Part shown: piece by piece, positions 48,291 to 59,394 of the stretch | Position numbering within the stretch: the stretch's first letter is position 1 | How the letters are laid out: every line of letters begins with the position of its first letter | Assembly: GCA_035536455.1 (NCBI GenBank) | Contig: DATLOC010000075.1 | Location: 20,536-84,535 of the forward strand | From: DASUNQ01 sp035536455 | GTDB lineage: Bacteria > Acidobacteriota > Thermoanaerobaculia > Multivoradales > UBA5704 | Reading direction: 5' to 3' | Length of the DNA: 64,000 nucleotides | Translations under genes and position numbers: made by a program | Notes under the pieces: generated by a model | The model's input: the letters and a program-made list of their open reading frames with translations, nothing else | The model's database searches: none | Told to the model about the DNA's origin: nothing

Positions 48291-50993
48291 TCAAGCGGGC
48301 ATCTTGGCGAGCCGCTGGCGCGCGGCCACCGTCTTGCGGTGGTCCGCTCCCCGGGTCTTCGCCAGCGTCTCGTAGCCGGCGGTCAAGAGCGGCGCGGCCG
48401 CCGCCGTCTTTCCCCGCGCCGCCAGGCACTCCCCAAGCTGGCTCTGCGCCTCGGCCGTTCGCCAGTGGGTCTCCGACAGCGCCGCCTGGAGCACTTCCAG
48501 ACCCTGCCGCAGCAGCGGCTCGGCTTCCGCCGGCGCGCCGCGGGCGAGCCGGATCGAGCCGACCAGCATCAGCGAGGACCCGACGTCCGGGTGCGCCTCG
48601 CCGAGCGTGCGGCGGCGGATGGCGAGGGCCTGCCGGGCCAGGGGCTCGGCGGCCGCCGGATCCCCCTGCTGGGCGAGGAGAGAGGCGAGATTGAACAGCG
48701 CGGCGCCGACCCGCGGATGCTCCTCGCCGAACGCCTGGCGGCAGATCCGCAGCGACTCCGCGTAGAGCGGCCGCCCTTGGGCGAGCTCGCCCCGCTCCTC
48801 CAGCACCTTGGCGAGATTGTTGAGGCCCATCGCCACCTGTTCGTGCTCGTCGCCGAGGAGCCGGCGCCGCATCGCCAGCGACGCGCGCATCAGGCGCTCG
48901 GCCTCGCCGTGCTCGCCCTGCCAGGAGAGCACGGCCGCGAGGTTGTTGAGGTACAGGGCGACGTGAGGGTGCTCCCGGCCGTAGACCCGCCGGGCCACGG
49001 GCAGCATCTCCCGGTAGCTCGCCTCGGCGGCCGCGAAGTCCCCGTGCTCGCTCTGCAGCACCGCCAGGTTGTTGAGCTGGATGGCGATCTCGGGGTGGGC
49101 CGCTCCGAACAGGCGGCGGAAGATCGCCAGCGCCTCGCGGTAGAGGGCCTCGGCCGCGACGAGATCCCCTTTCTGCTTCATCAGAAACCCGAGGTTGGCG
49201 AGGTTGGAGCCCACCTCGCGGTGCTCGTTGCCGTAGCGCTCGCGGTTGATGGCCAGCGCTTCGCGGAGCAACGGCTCGGCGGCGTCGAACTGCGCCTTCG
49301 AGACGAGCACCAGGCCGAGCTCGTTGAGCGTCTCGGCGACGGCCGGCGCATCGTCGCCGAGGAGCGCCCGGCGCATCGCCAGCGCTCGGCGGAGGGTGGC
49401 CTCGGCGAGGTCCAGGTCGTCGCGCGCCCAGTGCAGGACCCCCAGCGCGTGAAGGCTCTCGGCCACGTCGGGGTGCCGCTCGCCGTAGAGCCGGCGCCGC
49501 AGGGCCAGCGACCGCTCGAGGAACGGCTGAGCACGGTCGTAGAGGCCGAGGCCGCCGTAGACCCGGCCGATGGTGGCGGCGAGCGCTGCCTCGAGGTCCG
49601 GCTGGTCGGCGAGCTCGCCGGTGATCAGAGCGGCGCCGCGGTCCAAGACCTCGCGCGCGGTGACGGTCTCCCCCCGCGCCTGGCTCGGATCGGCGACCGA
49701 GAAGACCTTCTCGAGGAGGTCCGCCACTTGCACCGCCTTGTCCCGCTCGCGCTGGATCTCGTCGCGCTGCCGCGCCAGGCGCACCGCTTGCACGGTCATG
49801 GTGGCCGCGAGCCCGAGGATCACCAGGGCGAAGAGGGCGGCGGCGGCGACGCCAAAGCGATGGCGGCCCACGAACTTGCCCACTCGGTAGCCGACGGTCG
49901 CCGGGCGCGCCGCGACCGGCAGGCCCGTGCGATGGCGCCGCAGGTCCTCCGACAGGAGCTCGACCGAGGCGTAGCGCCGCGCGGGCTCCTTGCGCAGCGC
50001 CGTCAGAACGATGTTGTCGAGGTCGCCGGCCAGCCGGCGCCTGAGCGGCGGCGCGGCGACCGCCGCGCTCGGCCGCTCCGGCTCCTGCTCGACGACGGCG
50101 CGCTCGACCACGTCCACGCGCTCGGCCTCCAGGCGGTAGGGCAGGCGGCCGGCCAACAGCACGTAGAGCAGGACGCCCAGGGAGTAGACGTCGCTCGCGG
50201 TGTTGACCGGCTTGCCTTCGACCTGCTCGGGGCTCGCGTAGTGCGGCGTCATCAGCCGCTGGCCGGTCATCGTGGCGGTCGCCGCGAGCGGCAGGGAGCC
50301 GCCGTCGAGGAGCTTGGCGATCCCGAAGTCGAGGAGATGCGGCACCCCGTCGGCGGTCACCAGGATGTTCGACGGCTTGATGTCGCGATGGACGACCAGG
50401 TTCTGATGCGCGTACTGCACCGCCGCGCAGACTTGGCGGAAGAGGTCGATGCGCTCGTCGAGGCTCAGCCCGTGCTCGTCGCAGTACCGGTCGATGGGGA
50501 GACCCTCGACGTACTCCATCACCAGGTACGGCAGCCCGTCCTCGGTCGTGCCGCCGTCGAGCAGGCGGGCGATGTTCGGGTGGTCCAGGGAGGCGAGGAT
50601 CTGCCGCTCGGCGCGGAAGCGCTCGACGAGGTCGGCGCGGTCGGCGCCGTAGCCGAAGACTTTGATGGCGACCTGCTGCCGGTACGCCTCGTCGGCGCGC
50701 ACGGCGAGGTAGACGGTGCTCATGCCGCCCTCGCCGAGCTTGCGCTCGACCGCGTAGGGGCCGAGCCGACGCCCGACCGCCGAGGGGGGCGGCAGGACGG
50801 CGGCCGGCGCCACCACCGGCTGCTCGAGGAAATCGCCGACCGCCTCGTCGGCGGCGAGGAGGGACTCGACCTCCCGCCGCAGGTCCTCGTCGCCGCCGCA
50901 GCGGCGCCTCAGGTGAGGCGTCCGCTCCGCGGCCGGCAGCGCCGCGACCTCGGCGAAGAGCGCCTCGATCTCGCGCCAGCGCTCAGTCGCCAT
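48291..50993 (-). CDS. membrane Ser/Thr protein kinase with C-terminal TPR array
   Basis: 900 residues from ATG 50993. Kinase domain about 78-345 with G-E-G-G-M-S-T-V-Y loop, V-A-I-K Lys, catalytic V-H-R-D-I-K-P-S-N and metal D-F-G-I-A-K. One membrane helix follows near 380-400 (L-F-A-L-V-I-L-G-L-A-A-T-M), then a coiled segment and about ten TPR units (A-V-A-E-T-L-N-E-L-G-L-V type) to the C-terminus, probably extracytoplasmic. It overlaps the sigma factor gene by 11 bases, a pairing common in Acidobacteria and Planctomycetes. Two micropeptides follow it, raising the possibility that the TPR sensor recognises the exported peptides. Confidence 0.92.
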   Translation of the reverse strand: MATERWREIEALFAEVAALPAAERTPHLRRRCGGDEDLRREVESLLAADEAVGDFLEQPVVAPAAVLPPPSAVGRRLGPYAVERKLGEGGMSTVYLAVRADEAYRQQVAIKVFGYGADRADLVERFRAERQILASLDHPNIARLLDGGTTEDGLPYLVMEYVEGLPIDRYCDEHGLSLDERIDLFRQVCAAVQYAHQNLVVHRDIKPSNILVTADGVPHLLDFGIAKLLDGGSLPLAATATMTGQRLMTPHYASPEQVEGKPVNTASDVYSLGVLLYVLLAGRLPYRLEAERVDVVERAVVEQEPERPSAAVAAPPLRRRLAGDLDNIVLTALRKEPARRYASVELLSEDLRRHRTGLPVAARPATVGYRVGKFVGRHRFGVAAAALFALVILGLAATMTVQAVRLARQRDEIQRERDKAVQVADLLEKVFSVADPSQARGETVTAREVLDRGAALITGELADQPDLEAALAATIGRVYGGLGLYDRAQPFLERSLALRRRLYGERHPDVAESLHALGVLHWARDDLDLAEATLRRALAMRRALLGDDAPAVAETLNELGLVLVSKAQFDAAEPLLREALAINRERYGNEHREVGSNLANLGFLMKQKGDLVAAEALYREALAIFRRLFGAAHPEIAIQLNNLAVLQSEHGDFAAAEASYREMLPVARRVYGREHPHVALYLNNLAAVLSWQGEHGEAERLMRASLAMRRRLLGDEHEQVAMGLNNLAKVLEERGELAQGRPLYAESLRICRQAFGEEHPRVGAALFNLASLLAQQGDPAAAEPLARQALAIRRRTLGEAHPDVGSSLMLVGSIRLARGAPAEAEPLLRQGLEVLQAALSETHWRTAEAQSQLGECLAARGKTAAAAPLLTAGYETLAKTRGADHRKTVAARQRLAKMPA

Positions 50994-51567
50994 CCGGCTC
51001 CTCGCCCGCGAGGCGGCGGTAGAGCCAGGCCTTGGCCACCCGCCAACGCCGCCGGACGGTGGGGTTCGAGACGCCGAGCGCGACGGCGATCTCGTCGTGG
51101 TCGAGACCGCCGAAAAACCGCAGGTCGACGACCTTCGCCAGCTCCGGGTCGACCCGGGCCAGCTCGGTCAGCGCGTCGTCGAGGGCCACCAGGTCCATGT
51201 CGCGCTCGGCCGCGACGTCGAGCACGTCGTCGAGCATCAGCCGCCGCACGTCGCCCCCGTGCTTGCGGTAGCCGCGCCGGCGGGCGTGATCGACCAGGAT
51301 GCGCCGCATCATCTGCGCGGCGATGGCGAAGAAATGGGCGCGGTTGCGCCAGTCCACCTGCCGCTGGTCGACCAGGCGCAGGAAGGCTTCGTGGATGAGG
51401 TCGTGGGTCTCGAGGGTGTGGCCCGCCCGCTCCCGGTTCAGGTAGCGGCCGGCCAGCCGGCGCAGCTCGCCGTAGACCAGCGGCATCAGCCGCTCGAGGG
51501 CCTGCTCGTCCCCGCCGCGCCATGCGACGAGGAAGCGTGTGACGCTGCCTGGCGATGGTTCGTCCAC
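50983..51567 (-). CDS. ECF-type RNA polymerase sigma factor
   Basis: 194 residues from GTG 51567. Region 2 is visible as L-V-Y-G-E-L-R-R-L-A-G-R-Y and T-H-D-L-I-H-E-A-F-L-R-L, and region 4 as V-V-D-L-R-F-F-G-G-L-D-H-D-E-I-A-V-A-L-G-V-S followed by a basic recognition helix. It matches the ECF group that is typically encoded next to TPR kinases. No anti-sigma gene is present; the kinase may control it directly. Confidence 0.92.
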   Translation of the reverse strand: MDEPSPGSVTRFLVAWRGGDEQALERLMPLVYGELRRLAGRYLNRERAGHTLETHDLIHEAFLRLVDQRQVDWRNRAHFFAIAAQMMRRILVDHARRRGYRKHGGDVRRLMLDDVLDVAAERDMDLVALDDALTELARVDPELAKVVDLRFFGGLDHDEIAVALGVSNPTVRRRWRVAKAWLYRRLAGEEPDGD

Positions 51568-51604
51568 TTGGGGGAAACCCGCGCGCGGACTCTATCAACG
51601 GGCT

Positions 51605-51632
51605 AATCTACGAGCAGCGAGGGCATTCTCAA
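51605..51632 (-). promoter_or_regulatory. candidate promoter of the sigma/kinase/micropeptide transcript
   Basis: On the minus strand TTGAGA (51632-51627), 16-base spacer, TAGATT (51610-51605), about 40 bases upstream of the sigma factor start. The -35 box overlaps the start codon of the divergent NmrA-like gene. Confidence 0.4.
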
Positions 51633-52267
51633 TGGCGAAGCTTCTGATCGTCGGGGCGACCGGCGGGACGGGCCGCGAGCTGGTGCGCCAGGCGCTGGAG
51701 CGGGGGCACGAGGTGACGGCCTTCGCCCGGCGGCCCGCCAAGCTCGACGTGCGGCACGAGCGCCTGACCGTGGCGCGCGGCGACGTGCTGGACCCGGCGC
51801 CTGTCGAGGCCGCAGTGCGCGGGCAGGACGCCGTGCTCTCCGCCCTCGGGCACAAGCGGTGGTTCTATCCGACGCGGATCCTTTCCGAGGGCACCCGCAA
51901 CCTGGTTGGCGCGATGGAGCGGGAAGGGGTGCGCCGGCTGGTCTGCGGGACCGCGCTCGGTGTCGGCGACAGCTTCGGGCGGATGGGCCTCTACTACACG
52001 CTCTTCGTCGGGGTGTTCATCCTGCCCTTCTACTTCTACGACAAGGTCCGCCAGGAGCGCGTGATTCGCGGCAGCGCCCTCGACTGGGTCATCGTGCGCC
52101 CCGGCGTGCTCAAGAACCGCGCGGCCCGCGGAAGGTACGAGCACGGGCCGAAGGTCGGCAACTGGCTCTGGACGGTGCGGATCGCGCGCGCCGACGTCGC
52201 GGCCTTCATGCTCGACCAGCTGACGAGCGACGAATATCTGCGGCAGAGCCCTGGGGTGGCCTGGTAG
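51632..52267 (+). CDS. NAD(P)-binding NmrA/YwnB-like protein
   Basis: 211 residues from ATG 51632. Rossmann motif G-A-T-G-G-T-G-R at residues 8-15, then V-T-A-F-A-R-R-P-A-K-L and W-V-I-V-R-P-G-V-L-K-N. These atypical short-chain dehydrogenase-like proteins act as oxidoreductases or redox-sensing regulators. It stands alone, divergent from the sigma factor. Confidence 0.9.
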   Translation: MAKLLIVGATGGTGRELVRQALERGHEVTAFARRPAKLDVRHERLTVARGDVLDPAPVEAAVRGQDAVLSALGHKRWFYPTRILSEGTRNLVGAMEREGVRRLVCGTALGVGDSFGRMGLYYTLFVGVFILPFYFYDKVRQERVIRGSALDWVIVRPGVLKNRAARGRYEHGPKVGNWLWTVRIARADVAAFMLDQLTSDEYLRQSPGVAW

Positions 52268-52271
52268 GGAA

Positions 52272-52439
52272 CGAATGGCTGGGTACACGGACGAATGGGC
52301 TGGGTACGGCGACGAATGGGCTGGGTACGCGGACGAATGGGCTGGGTCCAGCGGCGAATGGGCTGGGTAGCGCGGCGAATGGGCTGGGTCCACGCGCGAA
52401 TGGGCCGGGTACAGCGGCGAATGGGATGGGTACGCGGCG
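52272..52439 (+). repeat. 21-bp minisatellite, eight units
   Basis: Eight head-to-tail units start at 52272, 52292, 52313, 52334, 52355, 52376, 52397 and 52418, so the period is 21 bases (first unit 20). The core CGAATGGGCTGGGT is conserved and the last five to six bases vary. After the array two reverse-oriented core pieces follow (52448-52457 and near 52462-52475). CGGCGAATGG (52415-52424) pairs perfectly with CCATTCGCCG (52448-52457). The 426-base region 52268-52693 otherwise contains no supported gene. Confidence 0.85.
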
Positions 52440-52693
52440 TACCTAGTCCATTCGCCGGCGCACCCATTCCATTCGGCTGAAAAATCTCGTCCGCGCCCGG
52501 CGACCCAACGCCTTCGCCCCTCGAACCGCTCTCTTCGCCGGCCGACCCCCGCGGTTCGCCGGCCGAAGAAGCGGCTTCGCCGGTCAACCGGCTCGGATCG
52601 TCCGCCCATCTCCCTAGGGGCGCGCGCCTCGCCATCGTGCCAAACTCGCGCCAGGGAACTACTCAACGCAGGAAAAACCCGAGGAGGCTTCGC

Positions 52694-53059
52694 ATGCCCC
52701 GTTACGTCGATGGCTACGTCGTGCCCGTTCCGAAGAAGAACCTCGAGGCTTACCGCCGCATGTCGCTCAAGGCGGGCAAGGTCTGGCGGGAGCACGGCGC
52801 GCTGGAGTACCGGGAGTGCGCCGGCGACGACCTCCAGACGAAGTTCGGGGTGCCGTTCACGCGCCTGCTGAAGCTCAAGCGCGGCGAGACGGCGGTGTTC
52901 TCGTGGATCGTCTTCAAGTCGCGCGCCCACCGCGACCGGGTGAACGCCAAGGTGATGAAGGACCCGCGGCTCGCGTCGATGATGGATCCGAAGGCGATGC
53001 CTTTCGACGTCAAGCGCATGGTCTACGGAGGGTTCAAGACGATCGTCGACCTGGCGTGA
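52694..53059 (+). CDS. DUF1428-family protein
   Basis: 121 residues from ATG 52694 with AGGAGG upstream. Y-V-D-G-Y-V-V-P-V-P, then E-Y-R-E-C, F-S-W-I-V-F-K-S-R-A-H-R-D and M-V-Y-G-G-F-K are diagnostic of this small alpha/beta (dimeric ferredoxin-like) family. No enzymatic activity is established. It overlaps the PLP-enzyme gene by four bases. Confidence 0.92.
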   Translation: MPRYVDGYVVPVPKKNLEAYRRMSLKAGKVWREHGALEYRECAGDDLQTKFGVPFTRLLKLKRGETAVFSWIVFKSRAHRDRVNAKVMKDPRLASMMDPKAMPFDVKRMVYGGFKTIVDLA

Positions 53060-54018
53060 CCGAGCCCCATCGCTTCTCACTCGAGCGGATCGCGCGGGCC
53101 GCCGGCGTGATCGATCCGGTGTTCCTCGACTCGCCGCAGTTCGAGGCCGAGTCCCTGGGCCGCGAGCTCGGGTGCCGCCTGGTCGTCAAGGTCGAGACGC
53201 TGAACCCGATCCGCTCGTTCAAAGGCCGCGGCGCGGAGTGGTTCGCCGCGTCGCTCGACGGCCGGCCCCACCTGGTCTGCACGACGGCCGGCAACTTCGG
53301 CCAGGGCCTGGCCTACGCGGCGCGGAAGCGCCGGCTCCCGATCACCATCTTCTCCTCCCTCCACGCCAACCCGCTGAAGGTCGAGCGCATGCGCGCCCTC
53401 GGCGCCGAGGTGCGGCTCGCCGGCGAGGACTTCGACGCCGCCCACGAGGTGGCCAAGCGCTTCGCCGCGGAGATCGGCGCGCGGCTGGTCGAGGATGGCC
53501 GCGACCCGGCCATCGGCGAGGGCGCCGGCACGATCGGCGTCGAGCTGCTCCGCTGGCCCGAGCCTTTCGACGCGATCGTGGTGCCGCTGGGCGACGGCTC
53601 GCTGCTCGCCGGGATCGCCCGCTGGGTGAAGGCGCAGCGGCCGGCCACCCGGATGATCGGCGTCTGCGCCAGCGGGGCGCGGGCCATGGAGCGGTCGTGG
53701 CGGTCGGGGCGATGGCAGGAGACGGAGCGCGCGGACACGATCGCCGACGGGATCGCCGTGACCAGCCCGTACGCGGAGGCGCTCGCCGACCTCACCGGCC
53801 TCGTGGACGACATCCTGCTGGTGGAGGACGAGACCATCGTGGAGGCGATGCGGCGCGCGCACCGGGAGCTCGGCCTCGTCCTCGAGCCCTCCGGCGCCGC
53901 GAGCCTGGCGGCGCTGCTGGCCCATCGCGAGCGCTTCGAGGGTCAGCTCGTCGGCGCGGTCCTGAGCGGCGGGAACGTCACCGCCGAGCAGATGAAGCAG
54001 TGGCTCGCGGCGCCATGA
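53056..54018 (+). CDS. threonine dehydratase-like PLP enzyme (fold type II)
   Basis: 320 residues from GTG 53056. The PLP Lys sits in R-S-F-K-G-R-G-A near residue 56, followed by T-T-A-G-N-F-G-Q-G-L-A-Y, a Gly-rich phosphate loop P-L-G-D-G-S-L-L-A-G and E-P-S-G-A-A near residue 278. This is the Ser/Thr dehydratase-like branch and it lacks an ACT domain. It could be a catabolic dehydratase, racemase or lyase; substrate not assigned. Co-translated with the DUF1428 gene. Confidence 0.9.
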   Translation: MTEPHRFSLERIARAAGVIDPVFLDSPQFEAESLGRELGCRLVVKVETLNPIRSFKGRGAEWFAASLDGRPHLVCTTAGNFGQGLAYAARKRRLPITIFSSLHANPLKVERMRALGAEVRLAGEDFDAAHEVAKRFAAEIGARLVEDGRDPAIGEGAGTIGVELLRWPEPFDAIVVPLGDGSLLAGIARWVKAQRPATRMIGVCASGARAMERSWRSGRWQETERADTIADGIAVTSPYAEALADLTGLVDDILLVEDETIVEAMRRAHRELGLVLEPSGAASLAALLAHRERFEGQLVGAVLSGGNVTAEQMKQWLAAP

Positions 54019-54101
54019 CCAGGTGCGCATCTGGGCCATCCTCCAAGCCGAGACAATCGGCGAGCAGGAAGCTCTAGCCGCCTTCGGTAGTTCCTACATG
54101 C

Positions 54102-54127
54102 AAAAAGGGCGGCCGCACGGCCGCCCT
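54102..54127 (-). terminator. intrinsic terminator of the PRC-barrel gene
   Basis: AGGGCGGCC/GGCCGCCCT with a 4-base loop. On the minus strand the stem is followed by TTTTT, a classic intrinsic terminator, 27 bases downstream of the PRC gene stop. Confidence 0.8.
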
Positions 54128-54153
54128 CGGTCCTAGCTCGATGCCGTACGGGC

Positions 54154-54525
54154 TTACTGCCAGTAGGGCGTGTAGCCGTAGAACTTGTAGACCTCGGTGC
54201 CCCAGGTGCGGTTCGACGCCTGCGGCGGGTTGTTCCGGTCGAAGCTGGGGGCGTTCTTCAGCTTGTCCTTGTCGACGTCGAGCGTGAAGTGCTCACGACT
54301 GGCGTCGAGCTTGAGGGCCTCGAACGGAACGGCGAACAGCTTCTCGCCCATCCCCATGAAGCCGCCGAAGGAGAGGACGGCGTAGGCGACGCGACCCTTC
54401 TCCAGGTCGAGCATGAGCTCCTCGATCTTGCCGAATTTCTCCCCAGCGCGGTTGACGACGCTGTCGCCGAGGACCGCGGTGGCCGAAAGGACGTTGGGGT
54501 GGGTCTCTACGGTGGTGGTAGTCAT
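54154..54525 (-). CDS. PRC-barrel domain protein
   Basis: 123 residues from ATG 54525, chosen because AGGAGA is correctly spaced (a longer start exists eight codons upstream). PRC-barrel core: L-G-D-S-V-V-N-R-A-G-E-K-F-G-K-I-E-E-L-M-L-D, Y-A-V-L-S-F-G-G-F, F-A-V-P-F-E-A-L. PRC barrels bind protein or RNA partners. Stand-alone copies like this are often stress linked. A strong terminator follows. Less GC-rich than most neighbours. Confidence 0.9.
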   Translation of the reverse strand: MTTTTVETHPNVLSATAVLGDSVVNRAGEKFGKIEELMLDLEKGRVAYAVLSFGGFMGMGEKLFAVPFEALKLDASREHFTLDVDKDKLKNAPSFDRNNPPQASNRTWGTEVYKFYGYTPYWQ

Positions 54526-54728
54526 GATGGTTCTCCTGGTCGCAGTCACACGAGCAAACCCCGAATCGGTCAGCCCAGAGTAGGCGAAGGTGTTCTCGGA
54601 ATTGGCGGTAACCGCGTTTTAGAAAACATTGCAAAAAATGTGCCGGTGGAGGCCAAGGGAATGCCTTCAGAAGGGCCATCCAGGAGCCGAACCCCTTGCC
54701 TCCCCACCACTGGGTAGACGTCTCTCGA

Positions 54729-57950
<3,222 letters not shown>

Positions 57951-57987
57951 GGGGCGCGAGTCTACCCGCTGGGGTATGGCACGGATC

Positions 57988-58015
57988 TTGAGTGTTCGCG
58001 CCCTTCCTGTATTCT
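57988..58015 (+). promoter_or_regulatory. candidate promoter of the HD-GYP gene
   Basis: TTGAGT (57988-57993), 16-base spacer, TATTCT (58010-58015) in the divergent carB/HD-GYP gap, about 40 bases before the TTG start. Confidence 0.4.
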
Positions 58016-58058
58016 TTTAGACATGTCGTCACTCGTGGAGGGACACGGGTGAAAAAGA

Positions 58059-58856
58059 TTGAACCAGGCAGAGCTCCTAGAGGTGTTGACGGGTGGGGAG
58101 GGGCGCGGCAGCGACGAGCGGGTGCTGCTCTTCGAGGCGCTGGAGCGGGCCGGCGGCGAGCCGCCGGCGTCACCGCAGGATGTCGAAGGCGTCCTCGCGC
58201 TCTGTGACGACATGCGCCGGCTGGCGCGCCTCAACCGGCTGCTCGAGCGCCGGGTGGAGCGGCGCACCCGCCAGCTCGAGGCGGCCCGCCTGGAGGTGCT
58301 GGAGCAGCTCGCGCTGGTCACCCAGCTGCGGGACGACGGCGTGGGCGAGCACAACCGCCGGGTGGGGCGGCTCGCCGCCCGGCTGGCCGCCGCGCTCGGG
58401 CTCGCGGCGCCGGAAGCGGAGCTGATCGGGCGCGCCGCCGTCCTCCACGACGTCGGCAAGGTGGGGATCCCGGACGCCATCCTGCGCAAGCCCGGGCGGC
58501 TGACCGCGCGCGAGCTGGCGATCATGCGGCGCCACCCGCGGATCGGCGCCGACATCCTGGCGCGCGGCCATTCGCCCCTGGCGCGCATCGCCTCCGACAT
58601 CGCCCTGACCCATCACGAGCGCTGGGACGGCGGCGGCTACCCGCAGGGGCTCCGCGGCGAGGCCATCCCCCTGGCCGGGCGCCTGGTGGCGGTGGCCGAC
58701 GCCTGGGACGTCATGACCCACGCCCGGCCGTACCGCCGGCCGCGCCCGCCGGCGGCCGCCCGCGCCGAGCTCGAACGAGGGCGCGGAACGCAGTTCGACC
58801 CGCGTGTGGTGGAGGCCTTCCTGGCGCTCGCGGGCACCCTCTGGCAGAGAACTTGA
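58059..58856 (+). CDS. HD-GYP domain phosphodiesterase
   Basis: 265 residues from TTG 58059. An N-terminal helical, coiled-coil part (about 45-90, L-L-E-R-R-V-E-R-R-T-R-Q-L) precedes the HD-GYP domain: L-H-D-V-G-K-V-G-I-P-D near residue 131, R-R-H-P-R-I-G-A, T-H-H-E-R-W-D-G-G-G-Y-P near residue 190 and A-V-A-D-A-W-D. All metal ligands and the GYP motif are present, so cyclic-di-GMP hydrolysis is expected. No receiver domain. Next gene 28 bases downstream. Confidence 0.92.
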   Translation: MNQAELLEVLTGGEGRGSDERVLLFEALERAGGEPPASPQDVEGVLALCDDMRRLARLNRLLERRVERRTRQLEAARLEVLEQLALVTQLRDDGVGEHNRRVGRLAARLAAALGLAAPEAELIGRAAVLHDVGKVGIPDAILRKPGRLTARELAIMRRHPRIGADILARGHSPLARIASDIALTHHERWDGGGYPQGLRGEAIPLAGRLVAVADAWDVMTHARPYRRPRPPAAARAELERGRGTQFDPRVVEAFLALAGTLWQRT

Positions 58857-58884
58857 AAGCGCTCGGCGCGGGGAGGCGAGCGCC

Positions 58885-59394
58885 ATGGAGAAGCACAACA
58901 TCGAGCGGCTGCGGCAGCTGCTGAAGGGGCACGAGGACCTGGCCGAGGAGAAGCGGCAGAACCCCGAGGGGCTGCAGCGGCTCAACGAGGACTTCCGCGA
59001 CGCCTTCAGCGAGGTGGTGCGCGCCACCATCGTGCCGGTGCTCGAGGAGATCAAGGACATCATGGTGGGGAAGGTGGAGTCGGCTTCCATCTTCCACCGC
59101 CTCACCGCCGCCGGCATGCGGGTCAAGCTCGACCGCTGGGAGGACTACGAGCGCTCGCTCCTCTTCTTCGGCGACCACGCCTCGCGGGTCGTCAAGGTGA
59201 CCCATGAGGGGATCGGCTTCTCGCTGCTGGCGCGGCAGGTCGATCTCCAGCAGGTGACCCCGCGCCTGGTCGAGGAGGAGGCGATGAAGTTCCTGAAGCG
59301 CCTCTTCGGCCAGGAGCAGCTTCGCCGCCCGCTCCTTGCCGCCGGCTACCGCTCCCGCCCGGCGGGCTCGGCGATGCCGCTCGTCACGGTCTGA
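58885..59394 (+). CDS. protein of unknown function
   Basis: 169 residues from ATG 58885, with GGGAGG upstream. Helical N-terminus rich in Glu/Lys/Arg (about 1-65), then a small beta region (M-R-V-K-L-D-R-W, S-L-L-F-F-G-D-H-A-S) and another helix. Cytoplasmic; no motif recognised. Same strand and close to the HD-GYP gene, so possibly its partner. Its last 49 bases overlap the end of the convergent amidohydrolase gene. Confidence 0.75.
   Translation: MEKHNIERLRQLLKGHEDLAEEKRQNPEGLQRLNEDFRDAFSEVVRATIVPVLEEIKDIMVGKVESASIFHRLTAAGMRVKLDRWEDYERSLLFFGDHASRVVKVTHEGIGFSLLARQVDLQQVTPRLVEEEAMKFLKRLFGQEQLRRPLLAAGYRSRPAGSAMPLVTV

Noticed and set aside
52272..52439. CRISPR-like array
   Set aside because: Units are 21 bp with no unique spacers and no cas genes; it is a simple tandem repeat.
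52295..52480. Repeat protein with G-W-V-x-R-R-M heptads encoded by the minisatellite
   Set aside because: Several frames are open only because the period is a multiple of three; no ribosome site and no continuation beyond the array.
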